DNA of 64,000 nucleotides from Prochlorococcus sp. AG-409-M05 (GTDB lineage: Bacteria; Cyanobacteriota; Cyanobacteriia; PCC-6307; Cyanobiaceae): assembly GCA_003215435.1 (NCBI GenBank), contig QCKJ01000001.1, positions 124,001-188,000 on the forward strand, read 5' to 3'. The position numbers and the translations under genes are program-made. Below the pieces are notes generated by a model that saw nothing but the letters and a program-made list of their open reading frames with translations, searched no databases and was not told the origin of the DNA. Within the stretch, counting starts at the first letter, position 1. The number at the start of each line of letters is the position of its first letter. Below, in pieces: positions 8,921-16,929 of the stretch.

Positions 8921-10225
8921 ATGCGAAATCCCGAATCTGTACAAATACCACAAAGCCCAAGATGGGAACCTCACCTCTGGCCTCCATTTACGCAAATCAC
9001 ATCCTCCTCTCCTCCAAAACGAGCAATCTCTGGGAAGGGGGCATTATTAGCGTTGGAAAGTCACCCACCTCTTATCGATGCAATAAGTAGCTGGTGGGTC
9101 ACTCTTCACGGACATGCCCACCCATACATTGCAAAAGAAATTGCAAATCAGGCACACACCCTTGAACAAGTAATTTTCGCTAATTTCACGCACCCCCAAG
9201 CTGAACTACTGGCTACACGACTGAGCGAGAAGACTGGTCTTCAGCGGTTGTTCTTCTCTGACGATGGCTCTACCGCAGTAGAAGTTGCATTAAAAATAGC
9301 CTGCCAATGGTGGAAAAACCGAAATGAGCCACGACATCAACTAATTGCATTTGAGGGTGCTTATCATGGCGATACTTTTGGAGCAATGGCCTTAGGCGAA
9401 AGAAATCTCTTCAATGCCCCTTTTGAAAAAATGCTTTTTCCTGTAAAGCGTGTTCCATGGCCGTCAACATGGTGGGGAGATCTAGACGTTGAGAAAAAAG
9501 AGAGACTTGCCTTAGAGAAACTTGCTGAATATTTGGAGACGCCAACGGCTGCCGTAATCATGGAACCACTAATCCAAGGAGCTGGAGGGATGGCAATGGT
9601 GAGAGAAAAGTTTCTCCAGAAAGTCGAAAACCTTATTCGGGAAGCAAAAACTCTTCTAATTGCAGATGAAGTTTTAACAGGATTTGGAAGAACTGGAAAT
9701 TTATTTGCATCTAAGAAAGCAGGAATTTCTCCTGACCTGATGGCCCTATCGAAAGGTCTTACAGGAGGATTTCTACCAATGGGAGTAACCATGGCAAGCG
9801 AAAAGATCTTTAAAGGTTTTCTAGGGGAAGATCCAAAATCAACCTTTTGGCATGGCCATAGTTTCACTGCAAACCCGCTTGGTTGCGCAGCAGCGAACGC
9901 TAGTCTTGATCTATTAGATCAAGAGCCACAACTATTCGAAGAATTCGAATCTCGCCATTTCCCTCATCTAAAATCACTTTCTAACCACAAAAGAGTAAAG
10001 AACCCAAGACTGATAGGTACCATTGCAGCATTCAATCTTGATGTTGATGGAGTAAAAGGCTACCTCAACAATGCAGGTTTAATAGTAAAAGAAGAGGCCA
10101 TGAAAAAAGGTGTTTTCCTTAGACCACTGGGAGATGTAATTTATCTTCTCCCTCCCCTCTGTATAAGCGATGAGCAACTAGAGCAATGTTATAGCGCAAT
10201 TACTTCTGGCCTAAATTGTTTATGA
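8921..10225 (+). CDS. bioA: Adenosylmethionine-8-amino-7-oxononanoate aminotransferase
   Basis: Class III PLP aminotransferase that converts 8-amino-7-oxononanoate to 7,8-diaminononanoate, normally using SAM as amino donor. The BioA-type N terminus EPHLWPPFTQ is followed by AISSWWVTLHGHAHP. The cofactor aspartate is in LLIADEVLTGFGRTG and the PLP lysine in ALSKGLTGGFLPMG near residue 277. The start ATG at 8921 is the only sensible one in frame and leaves an 87-base gap after bioD, without an obvious strong ribosome-binding site. With bioF, bioK, bioC and bioD it completes the pathway up to dethiobiotin; biotin synthase (bioB) must lie elsewhere. Confidence 0.95.
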   Translation: MRNPESVQIPQSPRWEPHLWPPFTQITSSSPPKRAISGKGALLALESHPPLIDAISSWWVTLHGHAHPYIAKEIANQAHTLEQVIFANFTHPQAELLATRLSEKTGLQRLFFSDDGSTAVEVALKIACQWWKNRNEPRHQLIAFEGAYHGDTFGAMALGERNLFNAPFEKMLFPVKRVPWPSTWWGDLDVEKKERLALEKLAEYLETPTAAVIMEPLIQGAGGMAMVREKFLQKVENLIREAKTLLIADEVLTGFGRTGNLFASKKAGISPDLMALSKGLTGGFLPMGVTMASEKIFKGFLGEDPKSTFWHGHSFTANPLGCAAANASLDLLDQEPQLFEEFESRHFPHLKSLSNHKRVKNPRLIGTIAAFNLDVDGVKGYLNNAGLIVKEEAMKKGVFLRPLGDVIYLLPPLCISDEQLEQCYSAITSGLNCL

Positions 10226-10255
10226 TTCAAGCTCCTGAATTAAAAGCATAGACCT

Positions 10256-10522
10256 TTATGGGCCTTGCTTAATAGCTGTTTCCACATCACAACGAGGTAA
10301 CCCATAAGGGAAAGAACATTGATTAAGCTGACCATCTTTATTCCAAGTTACTCGTAATTCATCCACTTCTAGCTGTATTTCAGCACTCCATTGAGGCATC
10401 ATCCATTCCCAACTACAGGCATCAGTCTTACTTCGTTCAGCACCTAATTGCCTAAGCCAATTTTCCAGCGCGGTAAGAGAATGGCGATTTAACGGTGTTT
10501 TTTCTGGCGGCAAGTGGAACAT
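10256..10522 (-). CDS. DUF3143-type cyanobacterial protein
   Basis: Small soluble protein of 88 residues with the pattern LTALENWLRQLGA and PYGLPRCDVE typical of the cyanobacterial DUF3143 family as I recall it; no biochemical function is known. The ATG at 10522 (MFHLPPEKTPLNRHSL) is preferred over an in-frame codon at 10537. The 5' part overlaps the 3' end of the upstream DnaJ-like gene on the same strand by 71 bases in another frame, which suggests coupled translation and a possible functional tie to that membrane-anchored J-domain protein. The 3' end is 30 bases from the end of convergent bioA. Confidence 0.75.
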   Translation of the reverse strand: MFHLPPEKTPLNRHSLTALENWLRQLGAERSKTDACSWEWMMPQWSAEIQLEVDELRVTWNKDGQLNQCSFPYGLPRCDVETAIKQGP

Positions 10523-11012
10523 TGCTTTCAAAATCAAAAACTAAAGGGACCAGGCTCTTGTTCACAATTAGCCAACTCGGTTGGACTTGGAAATCCCGAC
10601 CCTGAACCAAGGCAACAACAATGACTAACACTAAACTAAAAACAAGCGATAAAACTAATAGCAATAAAGAAAACCACTCACCACCTGAAAGAGGTCGTAG
10701 AGATCCTGGAGTCCTTATTCTTACCGAAGATTTAAAAGTAGGAGAAGATGGCTGAATTGATTTCTCAAAGAGTGCAAAATCCCTGGATAGGCTCTGATCG
10801 TAAAGTAAACGCCGGGAAGGGTCCGATAACACCTCATATGATTCACACAAAAGTCGGAACTGTTGAGCTGCCTGCTCAGAGGGAAGATCTGTAGTATCTG
10901 GATGAAGAGACTTGCTCAGTTTGCGGAATGCACGATGGATGGTCTCTGTATCAGCATTCTGAGAGACACCTAAATGAGCGTAATAATTCCGAATAGATGA
11001 CAAGTCGAACAC
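10452..11012 (-). CDS. Membrane-anchored DnaJ-domain protein
   Basis: A 186-residue protein with an N-terminal J domain (YYAHLGVSQNADTETIHRAF, HPD motif at residues 37-39, then DRSRRLLYDQ-like SDPSRRLLYDQSL). A linker follows, then one strong transmembrane helix near residues 112-135 (rich in L and V) and a short tail. There is no Gly/Phe region or zinc-finger domain, so it is a type III (class C) J protein that would recruit Hsp70 to a membrane. GTG start at 11012. Its 3' end overlaps the DUF3143 gene by 71 bases. It diverges from rsmG across a 68-base gap. Confidence 0.85.
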   Translation of the reverse strand: MFDLSSIRNYYAHLGVSQNADTETIHRAFRKLSKSLHPDTTDLPSEQAAQQFRLLCESYEVLSDPSRRLLYDQSLSRDFALFEKSIQPSSPTFKSSVRIRTPGSLRPLSGGEWFSLLLLVLSLVFSLVLVIVVALVQGRDFQVQPSWLIVNKSLVPLVFDFESNVPLAARKNTVKSPFSYRAGKLA

Positions 11013-11080
11013 TCAAAGGAACCAAAAAGATCTTGACCTGATCCTTGGAATACCATCATATCTAGAGCTCAAAAGCTATC

Positions 11081-11830
11081 ATGCCTACCCAGGCCTGCCT
11101 TCCAACGCCAGACAAGAGTTTATGGCAATCACTTGACTGGGAGCCCTCTTGCGAGCAACTCGATCAATTAATCAATCTCCAAGTCCGATTAAGAGAATGG
11201 AATCAATTAATCAATCTAACCAGGCTTTCAGAAGGTGATGATTACTGGGTTTCTCAGGTTCTAGATAGCCTATGGCCCATAAAAGCTGAGCTCAAAAGCC
11301 CTGCAAAGTCTCGTAGATGTATAGATGTAGGCACTGGTTGTGGATTCCCTGGCCTAGCAATTGCGATTGCACTACCAGGTGCAGAAGTTTCGCTAATTGA
11401 CTCTGTTCATAAAAAAACTGCTGCTGTATATCAAATAGCAGCCAGTATTGGGCTTAGCAAACGAGTCAAAGTATTCACAGAGCGAGTAGAACTGACAGGG
11501 CATAACCCTCTTTTTAGAGGTGCATTTGATCTTGCTATGGCACGAGCAGTCGCGAAGCCTCCTGTAATTGCAGAATACTTAGTTCCTCTTATCAAGGCAG
11601 ATGGAGAAGCAATCCTTTTTCAAGGGCATTGGACAGAGGAAAATCACTATGATCTTTCAAGAGCTCTTGTTCCACTAAACGCAGAAATAATTAAAAAAGA
11701 ATTCTATTCCCTACCAAGAGGTAGGGGATTGCGCCATCAACTACGACTCCAGAGGACAGCACCTTGTCCGAATGCCTATCCCAGGGCATTAGGTATCCCT
11801 GCAAAGAAGCCTCTTGGAAGGAATCGTTAA
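11081..11830 (+). CDS. rsmG: 16S rRNA (guanine-527-N7)-methyltransferase
   Basis: SAM-dependent methyltransferase (formerly GidB) that modifies G527 in the 530 loop of 16S rRNA. The family motifs are INLTRLSEGDDYWVSQVLDSL and the SAM-binding IDVGTGCGFPGLAIAIALP, with the downstream DLAMARAVAKP. At 249 residues it is somewhat longer than the E. coli protein. ATG start at 11081. The 3' end overlaps the convergent aldo/keto reductase gene by 4 bases. Confidence 0.95.
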   Translation: MPTQACLPTPDKSLWQSLDWEPSCEQLDQLINLQVRLREWNQLINLTRLSEGDDYWVSQVLDSLWPIKAELKSPAKSRRCIDVGTGCGFPGLAIAIALPGAEVSLIDSVHKKTAAVYQIAASIGLSKRVKVFTERVELTGHNPLFRGAFDLAMARAVAKPPVIAEYLVPLIKADGEAILFQGHWTEENHYDLSRALVPLNAEIIKKEFYSLPRGRGLRHQLRLQRTAPCPNAYPRALGIPAKKPLGRNR

Positions 11831-13041
11831 AAAAGTCTTTTTTGAGGAGTCCCTCCAAGTCTCTGTTTAAGTCTTCTAAGCAAATCTGGTATCTCATTTT
11901 GCCAGGGACTTTTCTCCAAAACTGTTCTTAGTGCCTCCTCATTTACACCCTTATCAATTCCATTAGCATTCTCACCAGGAAACCAATGGCCTCCATTGCC
12001 TAAAAGCCCATAACGAGCCTTCACAAAGCCCTCCATTTCCCATGCCTCTAAAAGGTTGTGTAGCCATAACAGAATTGGGATATTGATTTGTCCTGGTGTC
12101 TGCTGCCAGGAGGGTAGTCCAATAAACCAAGTTGAAATCCAATCCTCACCCAATGCAACGCGGGCGGCCCCATTTAATTGATCCTGAACCTTTACGAGTA
12201 GATCTCTTGTTTGAGGCAACTTATTAACAGCTTCTAAATGCCTATCGAAATCGCTAGATCTGGCAGCACCCACGCTAATCGTGTGAACGCGATCATCTTG
12301 AAGGCAAAAGAGATCATTAAAGACAATCGGATGCACTGGTGCACACAATTGAAGCAACTTTGAAGAAGGCGAATGAAGATGCCCCCCCTTATCAGTAGGG
12401 CTAATAATAAAAACACCTAAGTCATGTCTTAGTGCCGCATCAAGAGCAGGTTCATTTACCTGGCGAATGAAATACCAATGCAGATTGACGTAATCAAAAG
12501 CATCTGTTTCTATTGCCTTGATAATTAAATCCGTCGGGCCGTGAGTTGAAAATCCGACATGACCTATTTGACCTGAACGCTGCCATCGACGAACAACATC
12601 TAAGCAGCCACCTGGACGAATTGTCTGCTCTAAATGTTCTGGAAGGTTGAGACCATGGATTGCTAAAAGATCTATACGGTCACATTGGAGTCTTAAAAAG
12701 CTCGTCTTTAATTCTTCTTCAAAGGCCTTTGGATCTTCCATTGGTGGAATTTTTGTCTGTAATAGCCTCTGACTGTCAGGAACAGCCTTCAAGGCCCATC
12801 CCAATTGACGTTCAGAGCTCCCATAATGTCGCGCTGTCTCAACATGATGCATGCCATAACTAACGGCCAATTGCAAAATGGCTTCAAGCTTATATTGCGC
12901 ATCTTTTTCTATTTCACCTGCTTGAAGATCTTGCCAACTCTGCTGAAAACGCATACCCCCTAAAGACAACACAGGCATGTTTAAACCTGTTCGACCAAAA
13001 CGCCTGGTTGGGATAGGAGAAGTAAAGGCACTACTTGTCAA
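11827..13041 (-). CDS. Aldo/keto reductase
   Basis: A 404-residue protein with an N-terminal aldo/keto reductase barrel (FGRTGLNMPVLSLGGMRFQ) and a longer C-terminal extension. The usual catalytic tetrad Asp-Tyr-Lys-His appears as Glu68, Tyr73, Lys97 and His129 (in HHVETARHYG, LLQTKIPP and LLAIHG), so the catalytic Asp position is Glu. Substrate unknown; NADPH use is likely from the fold. TTG start at 13041, overlapping the upstream ferredoxin gene by 11 bases. It is the last gene of a DUF2997-Ycf35-ferredoxin-AKR run. No cysteine cluster of the kind seen in ferredoxin-domain AKRs is visible in the C-terminal part. Confidence 0.87.
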   Translation of the reverse strand: MTSSAFTSPIPTRRFGRTGLNMPVLSLGGMRFQQSWQDLQAGEIEKDAQYKLEAILQLAVSYGMHHVETARHYGSSERQLGWALKAVPDSQRLLQTKIPPMEDPKAFEEELKTSFLRLQCDRIDLLAIHGLNLPEHLEQTIRPGGCLDVVRRWQRSGQIGHVGFSTHGPTDLIIKAIETDAFDYVNLHWYFIRQVNEPALDAALRHDLGVFIISPTDKGGHLHSPSSKLLQLCAPVHPIVFNDLFCLQDDRVHTISVGAARSSDFDRHLEAVNKLPQTRDLLVKVQDQLNGAARVALGEDWISTWFIGLPSWQQTPGQINIPILLWLHNLLEAWEMEGFVKARYGLLGNGGHWFPGENANGIDKGVNEEALRTVLEKSPWQNEIPDLLRRLKQRLGGTPQKRLF

Positions 13042-13423
13042 ATTTAAAAAAGTTGCGCCTCCTTTGATGTTTTGGGAGCTTGCCCAAATCCTGCAGATCT
13101 AATTGAGCTAATTGAGCGCGTAAATCTTCTAACTTTTCAAACTGAACCCAATGAATACAATTGACCGGACAAGTATCAATTGCTTCTTGTATCCGCTGTG
13201 TAGTATCACCATCCTGACTAATTGCACGTGAACGCCCAAGATTTGGCTCTATGACAAACGTATTTGTCGCTACATGAGCACAGTAACGGCATCCAATACA
13301 AATTGATTCGTCGACCCAAACTGCTTTTTCCCTAAGTTCTCCGCCAAGACATGGCTCTCTACCATTAGGCCCTACTTCTTTTTGAGCCTTGGTTCTATAA
13401 GCAATTGAAGGATCAATCTTCAA
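13031..13423 (-). CDS. 4Fe-4S ferredoxin
   Basis: A 130-residue electron-transfer protein with one bacterial-type 4Fe-4S site: CIGCRYC (Cys42, Cys45, Cys48) and CPVNC (Cys85, with Cys89 also near). The 13-residue segment CAHVATNTFVIEP resembles the 'ferredoxin, 4Fe-4S cluster binding' proteins conserved across cyanobacteria and plants. TTG start at 13423. It lies 12 bases after the ycf35 gene and overlaps the aldo/keto reductase start by 11 bases. This suggests that the four genes are one transcript and that the ferredoxin may supply electrons to, or be assembled with, its neighbours (inference). Confidence 0.9.
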   Translation of the reverse strand: MKIDPSIAYRTKAQKEVGPNGREPCLGGELREKAVWVDESICIGCRYCAHVATNTFVIEPNLGRSRAISQDGDTTQRIQEAIDTCPVNCIHWVQFEKLEDLRAQLAQLDLQDLGKLPKHQRRRNFFKFDK

Positions 13424-13435
13424 ACTACTTATTGA

Positions 13436-13825
13436 TCATTGTTGCCAGCGAGTGACAACTAGTTCTATCGAGCCATCAACATTGCTCTTCTGCTGGGACA
13501 CTTCAAACCCCTCTTTAGCCGTAGCAGCGAGAACAGTATTTAAAGCATAACTCTGAGTTAATTGAGCTAAAAAGCGCTCTACAGGAACAGTCTCTTTCCA
13601 AAGATCAAGGTCTGTGACCAATTCGTAAGTTTCTGTAGAGGGATTCAAACGAAACCCAATATTGCCCCCTTGAGGTGTAAGTACTGCCAAATCAGCCTTA
13701 ACAGTTTGACCTCGATAGCCCCTTATCAAGTCTTGTTCTTGAGGCAGATAACCCAAGGACTGCAGTGCCTTAAGAAGAGGGGCCTTTTTACGTAATTGAG
13801 TTTTAACAGTGCTGAAATGGGACAT
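13436..13825 (-). CDS. ycf35: Ycf35 (DUF1257) protein
   Basis: A 129-residue protein of the DUF1257/Ycf35 family, also encoded in red-algal plastid genomes; function unknown. Typical features are the N-terminal MSHFSTVKTQLR, the LLKALQSLGY segment, GGNIGFRLN and the C-terminal cystatin-like strand pattern ending LVVTRWQQ. Its start overlaps the stop of the DUF2997 gene (TGATG), indicating coupled translation. The ferredoxin gene follows after a short gap. Family call is confident; role is not known. Confidence 0.88.
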   Translation of the reverse strand: MSHFSTVKTQLRKKAPLLKALQSLGYLPQEQDLIRGYRGQTVKADLAVLTPQGGNIGFRLNPSTETYELVTDLDLWKETVPVERFLAQLTQSYALNTVLAATAKEGFEVSQQKSNVDGSIELVVTRWQQ

Positions 13826-14028
13826 CAGTGGATTTCTGCGGGGTTTGAAAGGGTCTGGGTCTTAGGTTGAACAAATGCCTCTGCAGTTGGTTGTTTTTGC
13901 TGCACGACACCTAAGGCATCTTCAAGTGTTTTGGTGAGTTCATTGCAAGTTTGGCCAGATACTCCCTCAACAGACTCCTCTACAAGTCCGTCCTGTCTAA
14001 TACGAAACCGCAGTGTTAGCTGAGGCAT
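13825..14028 (-). CDS. DUF2997 small protein
   Basis: A 67-residue soluble protein beginning MPQLTLRFRIRQDGLVEESV and containing GVSGQTCNELTKTLEDALG, which matches the cyanobacterial DUF2997 pattern; function unknown. It is the first gene of the DUF2997-ycf35-ferredoxin-AKR cluster and overlaps ycf35 by one base (TGATG). The constant pairing of DUF2997 with Ycf35 in cyanobacteria suggests the two proteins form a complex (inference). Confidence 0.82.
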   Translation of the reverse strand: MPQLTLRFRIRQDGLVEESVEGVSGQTCNELTKTLEDALGVVQQKQPTAEAFVQPKTQTLSNPAEIH

Positions 14029-14115
14029 GGAATCAATAGGGGAGTGACAATGTTATAGAAAGAGATAGGCCTTTCTGCGAAACTTGTAACAAGGCTGTGA
14101 ATTTTAAAGAACTTT

Positions 14116-14925
14116 TTATACCAATAAGCCCTCATCTATTAACTCTTGAAGCTTTTCAAAAACCTTAGCTTCATCAAGCTGTTCCAGAGAAATCCGAGCC
14201 TCTTCTCGAACAGAATCCTGGGAATCATTTAGCAATACATCAATAAAAGCTTCAACAAGCTCATCTTTACGTGATTGGTTCAACTTCGAATAAAGACGTC
14301 CTAAAGCCCAAATGCAATTGCTCCTTACAACAGTCTCAGTATCAATTTTCAAGCTAACTAACAGCTGAGTTGCCGCTAAGTCAGCCTTGTCACAGGAAGT
14401 AGCTCCCACATCAGCTAATGACCCTGAAGCCCACAATCTCACAGCAGAAACGTCGTTTTGGAGAGCATGAATCAACGGATCTATAACTGACGCGTCAGGA
14501 TAATTCCCCAAACTCCAAGCAGCGGCTTTACGCACGTAAGCATTGCTATCTGTTCTCAGAAGGTTCAACAGTAGTTCCAAAGCTGACGGGCAAGGGTTCC
14601 TACCTAAGGCATAAACAGCACTCATCCTTTCCACAGGACATGGTTCATTAAGAAGCGGTAAGAGCAAGGGAAGAGCCCGCGAATCCCTATGTTCACAAAA
14701 CACTCGTAATCCTTGCAGTCGCTCTTCATGCCCCTGCTTAAGCCATTCCAGTCCAGCATCACATTCCCTAGAGATTTGACTGGCATCAGAATCACCACCC
14801 TCTAGATCAATTGCTTCAAGGGGATCAACATCAAGTTCTGCCGCCAATTCCCTAGCAAGTACATCAGGGTCAATAGCGAGATTCGCTAGCCCCTCTGATT
14901 CTCCTTGTGCTGACGCTTGATTCAT
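14116..14925 (-). CDS. HEAT-repeat (PBS lyase-like) protein
   Basis: About 269 residues. After an acidic N terminus rich in D and E, there are repeated helical pairs such as SAVYALGRNPCPSALELLLNL, KAAAWSLGNYPDASVIDPLI and NCIWALGRLY, typical of E-Z type HEAT repeats. The family includes phycobilisome lyase subunits (CpcE), NblB and the Fe-S biogenesis-linked protein IaiH of cyanobacteria; I cannot tell which is closest. The start is taken as ATG 14925 (MNQASAQGESE); an upstream in-frame ATG at 14952 would add nine residues. A candidate 41-residue membrane ORF lies 35 bases upstream on the same strand. Confidence 0.83.
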   Translation of the reverse strand: MNQASAQGESEGLANLAIDPDVLARELAAELDVDPLEAIDLEGGDSDASQISRECDAGLEWLKQGHEERLQGLRVFCEHRDSRALPLLLPLLNEPCPVERMSAVYALGRNPCPSALELLLNLLRTDSNAYVRKAAAWSLGNYPDASVIDPLIHALQNDVSAVRLWASGSLADVGATSCDKADLAATQLLVSLKIDTETVVRSNCIWALGRLYSKLNQSRKDELVEAFIDVLLNDSQDSVREEARISLEQLDEAKVFEKLQELIDEGLLV

Positions 14926-14959
14926 AAAAGAGATCGTAAATGCATTATGCAAATAAAGC

Positions 14960-15085
14960 TCAAGTCATACTTGCTGGAGAAAGCATGTCCCCAGGAAGCC
15001 AAATCCTTGCACTCACCGCTACTAAAGCTAAGAAGAACATTGCAACAATGAATGCAGGTAAAACGGTTGATCGGAAGAATCCCAA
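14960..15085 (-). CDS. Candidate 41-residue single-helix membrane protein
   Basis: Too short for ordinary gene calling. Reading the minus strand from TTG 15085 gives a protein starting (M)GFFRSTVLPAFIVAMFFL and ending in RIWLPGDMLSPASMT. It has a short basic N terminus, about 20 hydrophobic residues and a polar tail, the layout of small thylakoid one-helix subunits. It fills most of the gap between the symporter and the HEAT-repeat gene, all on one strand. Against it: no ATG at the start, and a 7-bp hairpin (15088-15094 with 15098-15104) lies directly upstream, perhaps the symporter's terminator. Not matched to a named family. Confidence 0.5.
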   Translation of the reverse strand: MGFFRSTVLPAFIVAMFFLALVAVSARIWLPGDMLSPASMT

Positions 15086-15087
15086 AA

Positions 15088-15104
15088 TTCAAACTTCGTT
15101 TGAA
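15088..15104 (-). terminator. Hairpin after symporter gene, possible terminator
   Basis: Perfect 7-bp inverted repeat TTCAAAC/GTTTGAA with a 3-base loop, followed on the minus strand by ATTTTG. It begins 31 bases downstream of the symporter stop. The stem is AT-rich, so termination strength is uncertain; it also sits immediately ahead of the candidate 41-residue ORF. Confidence 0.45.
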
Positions 15105-15134
15105 CCATATTCTGCCCCCCCAAGCAAATGTCTG

Positions 15135-16901
15135 TTAATTAAAAAAAGCTACTTTGCTGAAAAATGAAGACTTTCTCAGCCCACATAAGCATGTGACTGC
15201 GATCACCAGACTTATCCAGCCAGTTAATTGTTGATGAAGAAGAAAGGAGCCGCTACTAAACATTGCTCCAAAGAGCAATCCTGTACTCAAAAGAAAGCGT
15301 AGAAGAAGACTCGGCATTGTTTCTAAAGGCTCAATTCCAATTCGCCTGCGCAGAGTTCCCCACCCTGGACCTGGAGGGCGGACCTTCCTGACAAAACGTT
15401 CTAAAACTTCCGAAGATTCAGGCGGCGTTAACATTAAAACCAATATCCAAACAACTGCTGTAATCGCTGTAGTCACAGTTAGTCTCAAGCCATAATCCTT
15501 GATTTGCACCAAAGGGATTACAGAGGTGATGAATCCAACTGCAAAGCCAGATACCATCGCAGAGAGTTCAGCCGCTGCATTAACACGCCACCAAAACCAA
15601 CGAAGTACTAAAACGACTCCTGGACCAGTTCCGATTGCAATCACTAACCTAAAAACCGAACCAATGCTTTCACTAAAGAAGGCAGTTACTACCCCTAAAA
15701 GCAATAACAATGCACTTGTGATTTGCCCAACTAGAAGTAATTCCGTTCTCCCTGCAACTGGCCTAATAAACCTTTGATACAGATCATGAGTTAAATAACT
15801 CGCTCCCCAGTTCACAGCGGTACTTACTGTGCTCATAAAGGCAGCAACCAAAGAAACTACAACTAGTCCTAATGCCACAGGAGGTAAATATTGAATTGCT
15901 AGTAATGGATAACTAAGTTCCCAGTCTTGTTGATCAGGCAACAAAACCACAGCGGCTAAAGCAACAAGTATCCAAAGCCAACTGCGCAATAAATAATTGA
16001 CCACAAGGAACACCCACCCTGCCAACTGAGCCTGACGCTCATCTCTAGTGGCCAGCATCCTTTGAATAAATTCACCACCTCCATCACTACGACGAAAACT
16101 CCACCATTGCAAACAAATAAATGCACTAAAACTTGTAATGCTTATTCCTGCTCCATCTATCCAATGCAAGCCATTCTGATTCCATTGCCATGGGAAAAGA
16201 GACAGAAGTTCAGGTCTATCCAAAGTCTCAATGCTCTGCAATAACTCCGACATCCCTCCAGTTGCATTAAGAGCAACTAAAGCAACAGCTAAAGCACCCA
16301 ACAAAGCAAGGAGTAACTGAATAAGGTCCGTCACCACAACTGCCCAAAGCCCCCCTATTACTGTATAAATCAATACAAATAGAGCTACAACTATTAAAAG
16401 CAAAACCTCGTCACTCATGCCTGCCCATAAAATTCGACCATCCACAATTTCCAAAGCTTCCATTACCTTTCTCAAGGCCAGAAATGCATAACCAATCCCT
16501 ATGCAATTAACTGGGACTGAAAGCAAGAAAGCTTTTGTGCCCCTTAGCCATGCTGCTGGAGTCCCTCCATATCGAAGTTCTGTAAAAGCCGCATCTGTAA
16601 GGACACCACTACGTCTCCAGAGTGGAGCAAATACAACTGCCATAGCAACATGCGCCAAGCCAAAACTCCACCATTCCCAATTTCCAGCAAGTCCGCGTGT
16701 TCCTACTAAACCAGCAACGTATAAAGGAGTATCAATCGAAAAAGTTGTCGCCGCCATTGAAGCCCCTGCCAGCCAACCACTAAGACGACGACCAGCAACA
16801 AAGTAATCATTTTCATTTTGGATCCGATGGGCTAGCCAAAATCCAAGGCTCAAAGTAGTCAATAAATAACCAATAAGAATGATCCAATCTATTGACGTCA
16901 T
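15135..16901 (-). CDS. Sodium:solute symporter family (SSF) transporter
   Basis: A 588-residue inner-membrane protein with about 13 hydrophobic helices spread through its length. The N-terminal segment NDYFVAGRRLSGWLAGASMA and the following TTFSIDTPLYVAGL match the SSF first-helix region that forms part of the sodium site. The central VIYTVIGGLWAVVVTDLIQ motif is a hallmark of the family. The solute is not predictable; relatives carry sugars, proline, organic acids or urea. ATG start at 16901. rlmN and hli lie upstream on the same strand and may be cotranscribed. Confidence 0.9.
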   Translation of the reverse strand: MTSIDWIILIGYLLTTLSLGFWLAHRIQNENDYFVAGRRLSGWLAGASMAATTFSIDTPLYVAGLVGTRGLAGNWEWWSFGLAHVAMAVVFAPLWRRSGVLTDAAFTELRYGGTPAAWLRGTKAFLLSVPVNCIGIGYAFLALRKVMEALEIVDGRILWAGMSDEVLLLIVVALFVLIYTVIGGLWAVVVTDLIQLLLALLGALAVALVALNATGGMSELLQSIETLDRPELLSLFPWQWNQNGLHWIDGAGISITSFSAFICLQWWSFRRSDGGGEFIQRMLATRDERQAQLAGWVFLVVNYLLRSWLWILVALAAVVLLPDQQDWELSYPLLAIQYLPPVALGLVVVSLVAAFMSTVSTAVNWGASYLTHDLYQRFIRPVAGRTELLLVGQITSALLLLLGVVTAFFSESIGSVFRLVIAIGTGPGVVLVLRWFWWRVNAAAELSAMVSGFAVGFITSVIPLVQIKDYGLRLTVTTAITAVVWILVLMLTPPESSEVLERFVRKVRPPGPGWGTLRRRIGIEPLETMPSLLLRFLLSTGLLFGAMFSSGSFLLHQQLTGWISLVIAVTCLCGLRKSSFFSKVAFFN

Positions 16902-16929
16902 TAACCGATTACCTGCATAAAAGACTCAA

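Noticed and set aside
8902-9090. Alternative plus-strand frame at the bioA start
   Set aside because: Overlaps the true BioA N terminus (EPHLWPPFTQ), which is family-typical; the alternative has no support.
14940-15167. Plus-strand 75-codon frame starting MHYANKAQV
   Set aside because: It lies antisense to the candidate membrane ORF and the 3' end of the symporter, has no family resemblance, and its start overlaps the HEAT-repeat gene start on the other strand.
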